Shown piece by piece: positions 17,520 through 25,445 of a stretch of 64,000 nucleotides of DNA; positions within the stretch are counted from its first letter, which is position 1; each line of letters starts with the position of its first letter. The notes under the pieces are model-generated. The model saw only the letters and a program-made list of their open reading frames with translations, did not search any database and was not told where the DNA came from. The translations under genes were made by a program, and so were the position numbers. Source of the DNA: Saccharopolyspora soli (GTDB lineage Bacteria > Actinomycetota > Actinomycetes > Mycobacteriales > Pseudonocardiaceae); the NCBI RefSeq assembly GCF_022678645.1, contig NZ_JALBWV010000040.1, forward strand, positions 1 to 64,000. The letters run 5' to 3'.

Positions 17520-18614
17520 ATGCCTACCAAAGGACTGGCGGCCGCGATTGCGGTGGCCGTGGCGGTGTGCGTGCTCGCGCCCTGCGCGCTGCTGTTCCTG
17601 TTGCTCATGGCGACGACCGGGTCCGGGTCGGTGTGCCAGACGATGTCCCACGGCGGGCAACAGGACATCGAGGGTCGCAGCTGGGACGCCGAGCAGCTGA
17701 CCAACGCCCGCATCATTACCGAGGTCGTCCTTCAGCGCCGTCTGCCCCACCGAGCGGCGGTGCTGGCGGTCTCCACCGCCATCGTCGAATCCCGGCTGAT
17801 CAACGTGCACTACGGCGACCGCGATTCGCTCGGCTTGTTTCAGCAGCGCCCGAGTCAAGGCTGGGGCTCGGCCGAGCAGGTCACCAACCCCGTCTACGCC
17901 ACCGGCACGTTCCTCGACCACCTCATGGCGTTGCCAGGCTGGTCCACGATGGACCCGGGCGGCGCGCAGCAACGGGTGCAGCGATCAGCGTTCCCCGAGC
18001 GCTACGCCCCGCAAGAACCGGCGGCGGCCGCGCTGGTCGACCAGTTCTGGACCGGCCCCCGCAACCCGCCGCTGCCCGCCGACGGCCCCCCAGCACAGCA
18101 GGTCAGCGCCACCGGGTGTCCTGATCTCGGCGGTGGCGGTGTGATCGCGGCCGCGCAACCCGGCCTGCCGCCCGGCTTCACGCTGCCCGCCGACCCACGC
18201 CAGCGCGCATCCGTGGAATTCGCAGTGGCCCAACTCGGCAAGCCCTACGTCTACGGCGCCAAGGGCCCCAACGAGTTTGACTGCTCCGGGCTGGTGCAAG
18301 CCGCGTGGGCGCACGCCGGAGTGCCGATCTCCACCGGCACACGAACCCAGCGCCACGACGGGTCGGCCGTGCCCGGCCCGGGCCAACTGCAACCCGGCGA
18401 CCTGGTGTTCATCCCCGGCTCGCTCGGCTCGCCCAGCGACCCCAGGCACGTCGGCCTCTACGCCGGTCACGGCCTGATCATCAACGCCTACGACGACACC
18501 ACCGGCGTCGTCGCGCACACCGTCGCCGACTGGTCCCCGCACATCGTCGCGATCCGCCGCGTCGCCCCACCCGCCGTACCCGCACCACCGCCGTGGGGAG
18601 GGCCACCCGCATGA
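17520..18614 (+). CDS. VirB1-like lytic transglycosylase / NlpC-P60 peptidase
   Basis: A 364-residue wall hydrolase with an N-terminal membrane helix (residues 5-32). Residues 60-180 form a transglycosylase-like domain (S-T-A-I-V-E-S-R-L, then D-S-L-G-L-F-Q-Q-R-P-S-Q-G-W-G). From residue 228 follows an NlpC/P60 domain with catalytic Cys255 (F-D-C-S-G) and His310 (R-H-V-G-L-Y). In conjugation systems such enzymes locally open peptidoglycan for the channel. It is anchored and acts outside the membrane. The last codons overlap the VirD4-like gene (ATGA). Confidence 0.87.
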   Translation: MPTKGLAAAIAVAVAVCVLAPCALLFLLLMATTGSGSVCQTMSHGGQQDIEGRSWDAEQLTNARIITEVVLQRRLPHRAAVLAVSTAIVESRLINVHYGDRDSLGLFQQRPSQGWGSAEQVTNPVYATGTFLDHLMALPGWSTMDPGGAQQRVQRSAFPERYAPQEPAAAALVDQFWTGPRNPPLPADGPPAQQVSATGCPDLGGGGVIAAAQPGLPPGFTLPADPRQRASVEFAVAQLGKPYVYGAKGPNEFDCSGLVQAAWAHAGVPISTGTRTQRHDGSAVPGPGQLQPGDLVFIPGSLGSPSDPRHVGLYAGHGLIINAYDDTTGVVAHTVADWSPHIVAIRRVAPPAVPAPPPWGGPPA

Positions 18615-20443
18615 GACCTGGCCTCGATCGCGATGTGAAACTATTCGCGTTGGCGGCGGCCGTCATGCTCGCCCTCACCGCCGTAGCGGGCGTGGGCATG
18701 CTCGGCGCGGCCGCCACCACCGCCCTCGACGGCGGGCCGTGGCAGATACCGCCCCCCGATGTGTGGGTGGAAGGGGTGCTGGGGGCGCTGTCGCATCCCG
18801 ACCGGCCCGGCGTGACGCTCGGACCACCCTGGGAGGCGGCACTGGCCGCCCACCCCGGCTGGTACTGGACGATCACCGTGGTCCTGCTAGTCGCGGTCGC
18901 CACGGCCGTCGGGGCACTCGCGGTGCCAGGATGGCGCCGATTCGGGCCGACTCCTCTCGGACACGCCACCCGCACCGATCTCCGCCGGGAACTCTCGGCG
19001 CGCGCGGCGCGACGCACCGCCGAATGGACCCGCCCGAGCCTGACCCCCGAGCAACGCAAACGCGCACCGTTGACGGATTTGGCGACCCCGCTGCACCGCG
19101 GGCCGACCGGGCAACTGTGGAGCCCACTGCACGACCCGACCGGGGTTCTCGCACCCACCCAGAGCGGCAAATCCCGCATGGACCTCGTCCACAAGGTGAT
19201 CGCCGCACCCGGAGCCCTGCTGTGCAGCAGCACGAAGCCCGACCTCCTGGAGTTCGCCGCGCTCGCGCGCACCCGCCGACCGAAGGCTGGCCCGGTCCTG
19301 GTCCTCGACGCCACAGGCGAGGTGCGCTGGCCCGCACAGATCCGACCCTCCCCGATCCGGGGCTGCACCTCCACCACCGTCGCACGGCGCCGCGCCGAAA
19401 CGCTCGTCGACGCCGCCTCCGTCGGCCTGGAACGCATCGGCGGCAACGACAAAGTATTCCGCGAACGCGCGAAAACAGTTGTGCAAGCGTATTTGCTGGC
19501 CGCCGCACTGGACGGGCGCACCGTCGAGGCCCTGGTGCGGTGGTCGATCACCAAACCCCCCGACCACGAGCCCGTGACCCTGCTCCGATCCCACGGCTAC
19601 CCCGAGCTCGCCGACAACCTCCGCGCCGAAATCGGCATGGTCGCCGAAACCAGCGACGCCGTCTGGCTGTCGGTGCGGCGGGTGATCGAGCCGTGGATGG
19701 ACCCACGGATCCGGGACCTGTGCACGCCCGAGCCGGGGCAGGAGTTCGACGCACGCGCGTTCGTGCGCAGCCGAGGATCGCTGTTCGTGGTCGCCGGTGA
19801 GCACCAGGCCGCTCAGGTGCGTCCGGTGCTGACCGCGCTGGTCGAGGACTTGCTCACCACCGAGCAGGACATGGCACTCTCACAGCCCTCCCGACGACTG
19901 GATCCGCCAGCCAGCAACGTACTCGACGAGCTCTACGACGCCACCCCGATTCCCCGGCTACCGGAGATCCTGGCCGATTCCGCTGGACGCGGCGTGCTCA
20001 TCCACTGGGCCGCGCAATCGATGGCCCACCTCGACGAGCTCTACGAGGAGACCGGGCGCCGCCAACTGCTCGACAACACCACCACCTTGACCATCTGGAG
20101 CGGCATCAAGGACTCCAAAACCCTGGAATGGATCTCCACGATCGCCGATCACCACGACAAGCTCCGGCATCAGATCCATTCCGACGGACTGTTCGGAGTC
20201 GGTCGCACCGCCGTAGGCACCGAATCCGTCCCGACCTACCGACCCGGCGCGGTGCGCACCCTGCGGCGCGGCCGCGTACTGCTGGTCCACCGCAACCTCA
20301 AACCGATCCTGGCGCGAGTACTCGACGTACGGAAACGTCCGGACTGGTCCGAGCTGGCCGCCGACCAGGAAGCCGTGCGCGCCGGAACCGCTGCGGTCGA
20401 TGACCGCGGCTACGCCCTCCCACCAACGGGAGCGCCCCGGTGA
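18611..20443 (+). CDS. VirD4/TraG-like conjugative coupling ATPase
   Basis: A 610-residue protein with two N-terminal membrane helices (about 9-36 and 85-106), the typical anchor of coupling proteins. The P-loop is A-P-T-Q-S-G-K-S (181-188) and the Walker B strand is N-V-L-D-E-L-Y (about 440). The C-terminal V-L-L-V-H-R-N-L-K-P segment is common at the end of this family in actinomycetes. It should bring the DNA-protein substrate to the VirB4-type channel. Start chosen at the ATGA overlap with the NlpC gene; the frame is open further upstream. Confidence 0.83.
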   Translation: MRPGLDRDVKLFALAAAVMLALTAVAGVGMLGAAATTALDGGPWQIPPPDVWVEGVLGALSHPDRPGVTLGPPWEAALAAHPGWYWTITVVLLVAVATAVGALAVPGWRRFGPTPLGHATRTDLRRELSARAARRTAEWTRPSLTPEQRKRAPLTDLATPLHRGPTGQLWSPLHDPTGVLAPTQSGKSRMDLVHKVIAAPGALLCSSTKPDLLEFAALARTRRPKAGPVLVLDATGEVRWPAQIRPSPIRGCTSTTVARRRAETLVDAASVGLERIGGNDKVFRERAKTVVQAYLLAAALDGRTVEALVRWSITKPPDHEPVTLLRSHGYPELADNLRAEIGMVAETSDAVWLSVRRVIEPWMDPRIRDLCTPEPGQEFDARAFVRSRGSLFVVAGEHQAAQVRPVLTALVEDLLTTEQDMALSQPSRRLDPPASNVLDELYDATPIPRLPEILADSAGRGVLIHWAAQSMAHLDELYEETGRRQLLDNTTTLTIWSGIKDSKTLEWISTIADHHDKLRHQIHSDGLFGVGRTAVGTESVPTYRPGAVRTLRRGRVLLVHRNLKPILARVLDVRKRPDWSELAADQEAVRAGTAAVDDRGYALPPTGAPR

Positions 20444-21045
20444 CCGACGAAGAGGTGATCCCCCAAACACAGGCCGCCCCACCGCCCGACCCCGCCGCGG
20501 AGGATCCCGCTACGCGGCACGTCCGGGAACTGACCCGCCTGGTCAGCAACCTCTCCGACGAGATCGAAACGCTGACCGCACGAGTCACCGAACTCGAAGG
20601 CGACGAGACGAAACCAGCCAAGCCCACACCGGCGCCGTGGGTGTGGTTCTCCCCGCCTGCCGCGGCCGAAGACCCTCAGCACCGCGGCGAAGGACTCGAT
20701 CCACGGTTCACTGTGGACAACTTCGTCGCCTGGTACAACACGATCTACGTCGGCGCACCCGGCACCACCGCACGGCCCATCCCCGCCTGCTGGCGTGACC
20801 ACCCCGCTCTGCCGATGGAGATCGCGACGCTGGCCTACAGCTGGCGCCAGGCCAACCTCGGACGCACCGCCGACGCCCGCGACGCCCAGTACTGGCACCA
20901 CGCATGGAGACCCGGGTTCGCCCACCGCATGGTCACCGAATGGACGCACCCTCGGTGCCTAGACGGAGACCACCAACCGTCCGGCGCTCCGCCTCGCCCT
21001 GACCGCTTCACCACCCAGGAAAGGAACACGGAGGAGAGCTCGTGA
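20440..21045 (+). CDS. DUF4913 protein
   Basis: A 201-residue protein with a predicted coiled coil (L-T-R-L-V-S-N-L-S-D-E-I-E-T-L-T-A-R-V, about 30-55) followed by the DUF4913 core: I-P-A-C-W-R-D-H-P-A-L-P-M-E-I-A-T-L, A-Y-S-W, A-Q-Y-W-H-H and W-R-P-G-F. The family is frequent in actinomycete conjugative elements; function unknown. ATGA overlap with the VirD4-like gene and GTGA overlap with the next gene place it in the same operon. Confidence 0.85.
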   Translation: MTDEEVIPQTQAAPPPDPAAEDPATRHVRELTRLVSNLSDEIETLTARVTELEGDETKPAKPTPAPWVWFSPPAAAEDPQHRGEGLDPRFTVDNFVAWYNTIYVGAPGTTARPIPACWRDHPALPMEIATLAYSWRQANLGRTADARDAQYWHHAWRPGFAHRMVTEWTHPRCLDGDHQPSGAPPRPDRFTTQERNTEESS

Positions 21046-21893
21046 CCGCGTACAAACCTCTGCCGCTCACCGAAGTCCCGCCGCTGGAAGAGGTACTGGC
21101 CTACGAAGCCGAACTGCACAACCGTGCCGACGACCTCCGATGGGAACTCCGGCAAGCACAGCACCGGGTCGCCGACAACGCCAAGCGCCTCGAAGTCGCG
21201 GAGGACCAACTACGTTGGTGCAAGCAATCCCAGGCACAAGTCCGCGGCCCGGGCCTGCTCGCCACGGTGACCGGCTGGTGGTACTCGCGGTGGCTGCGCA
21301 GCAGATCCCGCAATTCCCGCGACACCGCAGACCACATGCTGCACACCGCCCGCCAACACCTAGAACAGCTCCACGAGCGCCACGACCAGATCACCGCCGA
21401 ACAGACCAGGATCGCCGCACACCTCGACGCCCGCGTCAACCCGGACAGCCCCGAAGGCATTCAACGCGCGCACCTGACCGAAGCGGCACACCGTGGATCG
21501 GACCCGCCCAGCTGGGTCCAGATCTACGACCTACAGGACTACGTCGCCGCATTCCCGCAACGGCTCCTGCGGCACACCCCCAACGGCGTGCCAGTGCTCG
21601 ACGGTGTCGACTTCGGACTGCGCTGGCGCCACGAGCCCACCGACAACCGCACCTGGCCACTTCGCCCAGTGGGACAATGGCGAATCAGCTACATCCCCGC
21701 CGACAGCGAACTCTACGCGGTTCCCGCCGGCCCCGGACCCCACCGACCAGTGTGGTCCATCGGCCCACGGATGCCGTCCGAAGAAGCAGCAGCGGAAGTA
21801 CTGGAACCACTGTTTGCGCGCATGGACGAACGCAACAGCCTGCTGCTCGCGATCGAAACGCTCCGCTGCCCTGGGGGTAACTGCTCGCGCTGA
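21042..21893 (+). CDS. Coiled-coil protein of the conjugation operon
   Basis: A 283-residue protein from a GTG overlapping the DUF4913 stop. Residues 13-135 are strongly helical and charged with heptad-like spacing, interrupted near residue 75 by W-W-Y-S-R-W-L-R-S-R. The C-terminal half (from about 165) is globular, ending with a hydrophobic stretch and C-P-G-G-N-C-S-R. It is the last gene of the operon. No family recognised; a structural or DNA-processing accessory role is a guess. Confidence 0.7.
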   Translation: MTAYKPLPLTEVPPLEEVLAYEAELHNRADDLRWELRQAQHRVADNAKRLEVAEDQLRWCKQSQAQVRGPGLLATVTGWWYSRWLRSRSRNSRDTADHMLHTARQHLEQLHERHDQITAEQTRIAAHLDARVNPDSPEGIQRAHLTEAAHRGSDPPSWVQIYDLQDYVAAFPQRLLRHTPNGVPVLDGVDFGLRWRHEPTDNRTWPLRPVGQWRISYIPADSELYAVPAGPGPHRPVWSIGPRMPSEEAAAEVLEPLFARMDERNSLLLAIETLRCPGGNCSR

Positions 21894-22093
21894 GAAAGGG
21901 ACCGGGAGGTCGAGAGAGGACAAACACGCGGAAGTGCTGGCCTGGATCCGCGCCCGCATTCGAGGTACGCCACATGACATGGATCGCAGACCACGACCCT
22001 ACTGTGGTCGGTCTTTGACACCGATCCCGTAAGAGGTTGCGGAGAGCTGAGACAGGGAGACGGCGGCTCGGCAGGTAAGGGGTACGCAGGCCG
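21894..22093. other. Intergenic region between the conjugation operon and repA (convergent)
   Basis: About 200 bp between converging genes. It contains a short inverted repeat, GACCAC / GTGGTC, near 21990-22010 followed by CGGTCTTT, which may act as a terminator. Nothing else is seen. Confidence 0.35.
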
Positions 22094-23035
22094 TCAGTTG
22101 CCGCGTAGCTCGCGGGAACCCTTCAGTGGCACCGAGGTGAGACTGGGACGCAGTAGCAACCCCGCCGGGGTGACCTCGACGTTGGCCTCGGGGTAAACCA
22201 GTAGCACGTTGCGTAGTGCCGCGGTGATGTTTTCCTTGAGCTTGTATCGACCCTTCGGAGTCTTCGAGAACTGGTAGCCGAACTGCTCCCCGATGTCCTC
22301 CCACTTGTGTGTGAAGGGCCGCTGGAGGTTGAACATCTTGTAGGTCAGCCAGGCGTAGAGGTCGATCTCGGCGGCCGATCCCAGCAGCCGCACGACTTCG
22401 AGATTCAGCGGCACCGGGCTCTTGACGATCTCTTCGTAGAAGTCGCTGCTGAGCTGCACGTACGAGGGGAACAGCGACTCCTGCCCCATCTCGCCATCGC
22501 CGAGATCCAAGGCCCACGCCTTGGCGATCTTCAGGTTGACGCCAGCCTGGCGCTGATCGTTGTTACCCATCCATTGGTACGTGATCTCGGCGTTGAACAG
22601 CCGGGTCGCCTGTTCCTTGACCCGCGTGCGGGTGCCGTTGCGGCCACCGGTGGCTCGCTGCCCTAGCAACTTCACGACGAAGTCGGACAGCGACGAGCCC
22701 AGTTCGATTTTCGGGCTCTGGGTACGCAGGGCCTCGGCGGTGACCCACATGAGCAGAGCTCGCGGGATGACGCCGAACGGGTAGCCGTAGCTACTGGTTT
22801 CCCCGCTGGGGCCAAGGCGTACGCCCGGACGAACGGTGAGCCAGAACGCCCCGTTGCGCCGGACCCAGACCTCGGTGCCGGCCTTGGGCTGCCGGTACGG
22901 CAGGAACGCCATCGTCAGCGGGGCAGGGTTGAAGGCCAGGGAGTCGCCGCTGTCGTCGTCACGTTCCCGCAGCTGCATCATCCGGTTCACGCGGTCGAGA
23001 GCGGTGGTCTTGGGACGACCTTTGGTCGGCGGCAT
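22094..23035 (-). CDS. repA: Plasmid replication initiator, RepA family
   Basis: A 313-residue protein with the layout of plasmid-encoded RepA (RepA_C family): basic N-terminus, G-Y-P-F-G-V-I-P-R-A-L-L-M-W-V-T-A-E-A, then L-G-x-S-L-S-D-F and G-G-R-N-G-T-R-T-R, and a second winged-helix-like domain with I-D-L-Y-A-W-L-T-Y-K and W-E-D-I-G-E-Q-F-G-Y-Q-F. These initiators bind iterons and open the origin. The gene points away from the array of eight 16-bp iterons starting about 95 bp upstream of its ATG, as expected for an iteron-controlled replicon where the initiator also represses itself. Basic segments and lack of signal peptide fit a DNA-binding cytosolic protein. Confidence 0.82.
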   Translation of the reverse strand: MPPTKGRPKTTALDRVNRMMQLRERDDDSGDSLAFNPAPLTMAFLPYRQPKAGTEVWVRRNGAFWLTVRPGVRLGPSGETSSYGYPFGVIPRALLMWVTAEALRTQSPKIELGSSLSDFVVKLLGQRATGGRNGTRTRVKEQATRLFNAEITYQWMGNNDQRQAGVNLKIAKAWALDLGDGEMGQESLFPSYVQLSSDFYEEIVKSPVPLNLEVVRLLGSAAEIDLYAWLTYKMFNLQRPFTHKWEDIGEQFGYQFSKTPKGRYKLKENITAALRNVLLVYPEANVEVTPAGLLLRPSLTSVPLKGSRELRGN

Positions 23036-23128
23036 CGTCCTAGGCTAGTTCTCTCACGCCGACAACTTGGCGCGGCTCGCCGACAACATCGCGAGCCAGG
23101 TTGGCGTGCGGAGACTACAACCCGTTAC

Positions 23129-23609
23129 GCATAAGACGGGGACGATCACGGTATCCGGCCACGACCTGGAGAGATCGAAACATGTTCGAGTGACGCCCGG
23201 CGACAGTCTCGACGGGGTGGTCGCGCTGTCCACGCATAAGAGGGGGACACGCGAACAAGGGTGGAGTGGTACGCATAAGAGGGGGATAGGTCGAGGCGCC
23301 CACAGATCCACTTTACGCACACTTTTGATCACTATTAGTGACACTTGTGAGCTCCCGCCCGCTCGGCGGAAGCGGTGTACTTGGTTGTCCACGCATAAGA
23401 GGGGGATGCAGTGTGCTCAACGAGGCAGCTGGCGACGCCGATGTGTCACGGCGGTCGACTTGTCCACGCATAAGAGGGGGAATCGAGGCAGGGATGTGGA
23501 CAACTTGCGGCCGGTCTAGTTGATCCACACATATGAGGGGGACCGCCGGGGTCGAAACCGCCGAGAGCGACGCGCATAAGAGGGGGACAGCTGCGCATAA
23601 GAGGGGGAC
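23129..23609 (+). repeat. Iteron array, probable replication origin
   Basis: Eight copies of CGCATAAGAGGGGGAC, all in the same orientation, begin at 23129 (one change), 23233, 23272, 23392, 23467, 23528 (degenerate), 23573 and 23594. Spacing is 104, 39, 120, 75, 61, 45 and 21 bp. Copies at 23392 and 23467 are fused to TTGTCCACG, an 8/9 match to the actinomycete DnaA box. AT-rich DNA follows at about 23625-23700. The array lies directly upstream of repA, the classic layout of an iteron origin. Confidence 0.85.
23495..23503 (-). promoter_or_regulatory. DnaA box inside the origin
   Basis: TGTGGACAA on the plus strand equals TTGTCCACA on the minus strand, a perfect match to the high-GC actinomycete DnaA box. 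Two 8/9 matches lie at 23385-23393 and 23460-23468 on the other strand. Confidence 0.6.
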
Positions 23610-23718
23610 GAGCATCAGAGTTATCGCAGTTCAGAGCCCATATTTAGCAGTCCCTAGTTGTTTCTCTCTTGTAGGGTTTCTTTTCTTGTAGTAGGGGCCT
23701 GCCAACTGTTGTTGTCCC

Positions 23719-23789
23719 GTCCGGACGAACCTTGCGAAGTCCGGACTTACCTTGCGAGGCCGCTGCGAGCGTCCGGACTTAGGTTGCGA
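23719..23789 (+). repeat. Three repeats at the end of a Tn7-like transposon (putative TnsB sites)
   Basis: Three 19-bp direct repeats, GTCCGGACttACCTTGCGA with small changes, at 23719-23737, 23739-23757 and 23771-23789. They lie just before tnsA and just after TGTTGTTGTCCC, which could be the transposon tip (Tn7-like ends start TGT). Tn7-like elements carry several ~20-bp TnsB-binding sites at each end. No matching opposite end was found in the window. Confidence 0.6.
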
Positions 23790-23817
23790 ACCTCGTTGAT
23801 CATCGCTGTGGCGGGTA

Positions 23818-24579
23818 GTGGACACTTCGCCGGTGACGAGTGACGGGGTCTCGCCGCCTGTCGACGTGGTCGAGGTCGGCTTCGCGCTGGACGGCGAGGA
23901 ACACCGGCTGCCGTTGACCGAGGTGTGGTCGGTTCCGTTCGAGACATGTTCTCCAGCCCGGAGCTTTCCCTCCTACCGTGGTCAGCGGCACTTTCCAGGT
24001 TTGTGGTGGTCGGCGACGACGGGCCGGCACGTCGGGTTCGAGTCGTGGCTGGAGCGCGACCGGTTGATGCTGCTCGACTTCGATCCGGACGTCGTAGGCA
24101 TCTCGTCGCAGCCGTTCTGGCTGCTGTGGACCGCGGACAACGGCCGAACCCGTTCGCACGCCCCGGACTACTTCGCCCGGCTCGCGGACGGCCGCGGGCT
24201 CGTGGTCGACGTCCGTCCGCCGGACCGGATCAAGCCAAGCGACGCGGTCGCGTTCGACCTGACCAGGTGCTGTTGTGACGCGCTGGGCTGGGACTACACC
24301 GTGCTCGGCGCCGACGACGAGGTGCTCGTGGCGAACGTGCGCTGGTTGGCCGGCTACCGCCACCCCCGCCACCAGGTGCCCGAGCTGGCCGGGCAGCTGC
24401 GCACGGTGTTCGCGTCCGGGCTCGGGCTGCACGACGGAGCCGAGCGGGTCGGCGATCCGATCGCGGTGCTGCCGGTGCTGTTCCACCTGCTCTGGCAGCA
24501 CGAGCTCCACGCCAGCCTGTCCCGACCGCTGCACCCGGACACCCTCGTGACCACGGTCGACGCCGGAGTCCGGGCATGA
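23818..24579 (+). CDS. TnsA-like transposase endonuclease subunit
   Basis: A 253-residue protein from a GTG. It contains the N-terminal TnsA endonuclease pattern: S-F-P-S-Y-R-G-Q-R-H-F-P-G, G-F-E-S-W-L-E-R-D (catalytic Glu, about 78), P-D-Y-F-A-R (catalytic Asp, about 120) and V-V-D-V-R-P (Lys replaced by Arg, about 135). TnsA cuts the 5' ends during Tn7-like cut-and-paste transposition together with TnsB. The three upstream repeats and the truncated TnsB gene that follows show this is one end of such an element. The gene looks intact, but its partner does not, so the element is probably immobile. Confidence 0.78.
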   Translation: MDTSPVTSDGVSPPVDVVEVGFALDGEEHRLPLTEVWSVPFETCSPARSFPSYRGQRHFPGLWWSATTGRHVGFESWLERDRLMLLDFDPDVVGISSQPFWLLWTADNGRTRSHAPDYFARLADGRGLVVDVRPPDRIKPSDAVAFDLTRCCCDALGWDYTVLGADDEVLVANVRWLAGYRHPRHQVPELAGQLRTVFASGLGLHDGAERVGDPIAVLPVLFHLLWQHELHASLSRPLHPDTLVTTVDAGVRA

Positions 24580-24588
24580 CGCCGACCG

Positions 24589-25131
24589 GTGCTCGCGCCC
24601 GGCGACCAGGTCCACTTCGACGGCGGGCAGCACCAAGTCCTCGGCTTGAGCGGAACTCCGGTGCGCCTGCGCTCCACCGACGGCGCCGAGCAGGTCGTGC
24701 TCGCCGGCTACCTGATGAGCGCGCCGGACTTCGCGGTCCTGGGCGCCGCGGCGCTGCCCGCGGTCGAGCCGATCGGACTGCCCGCCGACGTCTTGGCGGC
24801 CGCGCGGGACTGGGAGCGCCACGTCGTCGAGGTCGAGACCGGCCTGCCTCCCAGCGCCGCCGAGGGCACGGTCCCGCGTCCCGGTTTCGACCCGGCCGCC
24901 CACACCCTCGCTGAACGCGACCGGGCCAAGGCCGCCGAGCTCGGCGTCGGCGTCCGCACGGTCCAGGGCCGCCGGGCCCGCTACGCCGCGCAGGCTCGAC
25001 GCCATCATGCACGACTGGATCGCTGAATCGCTGCGGTGGACCGAGCGGTACACCCGCGCCGCGGCGTCGAGCTGGTCCCCACCGCCCAAGCCGCGCCGCT
25101 GCCAGCGCTGGACGAGGAGCCACGGCGGTGA
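24589..25131 (+). pseudogene. TnsB-like transposase, N-terminal part with large internal deletion
   Basis: The frame from GTG 24589 reads V-L-A-P-G-D-Q-V-H-F-D-G-G-Q-H-Q-V and ends in a helix-turn-helix (K-A-A-E-L-G-V-G-V-R-T-V-Q-G-R-R-A-R-Y-A), as in the N-terminal DNA-binding domain of TnsB-like transposases; it stops at 25026 before any DDE catalytic core. The same frame reopens and ends naturally at the TGA 25129-25131, where it overlaps the next gene, so the middle seems deleted. An ATG at 24576 overlapping the tnsA stop (ATGA) is one nucleotide out of frame, suggesting an early frameshift as well. Confidence 0.65.
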
Positions 25132-25346
25132 ACGATGTCGACCAGCTGTTGGCCGTCGCCGACCCGATCAGTGAGGAACAGGTGATCCGGCACGTCGCGC
25201 GACGTGCCGGATTGCTGTGGACCTGCGCCAACCCGAGCTGTGCACGGGACAACACCGGGCCCGCACGAGCGTGCGCGCACTGCTCATGGCCCGACCCGTT
25301 CCCTCCCGAAGCAGGCACAACCAATTCAGCAGTTCACGCCCCGTAA
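25128..25346 (+). CDS. Small zinc-ribbon protein
   Basis: Seventy-two residues from the GTG at 25128, overlapping the stop of the TnsB remnant (GTGA). The centre reads W-T-C-A-N-P-S-C-A-R-D then R-A-C-A-H-C-S-W, two cysteine pairs (C-x4-C and C-x2-C) that can bind one zinc. It may be the truncated start of another transposition gene or an independent small DNA-binding protein. No further match. Confidence 0.5.
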   Translation: MNDVDQLLAVADPISEEQVIRHVARRAGLLWTCANPSCARDNTGPARACAHCSWPDPFPPEAGTTNSAVHAP

Positions 25347-25445
25347 CTCACGGGCTATCAACGCCACCCGCGCCGCTCGCGGCCGAGCACCCCACAAGGA
25401 GCAGCGGGGCGGCCGACTATCCCCAAAAGAGAAGGAGGATCCACC

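Noticed and set aside
23129-23609. Considered as a CRISPR array
   Set aside because: Spacing is irregular (21-120 bp), repeats are 16 bp, no cas genes; the repA neighbour makes iterons the right reading.
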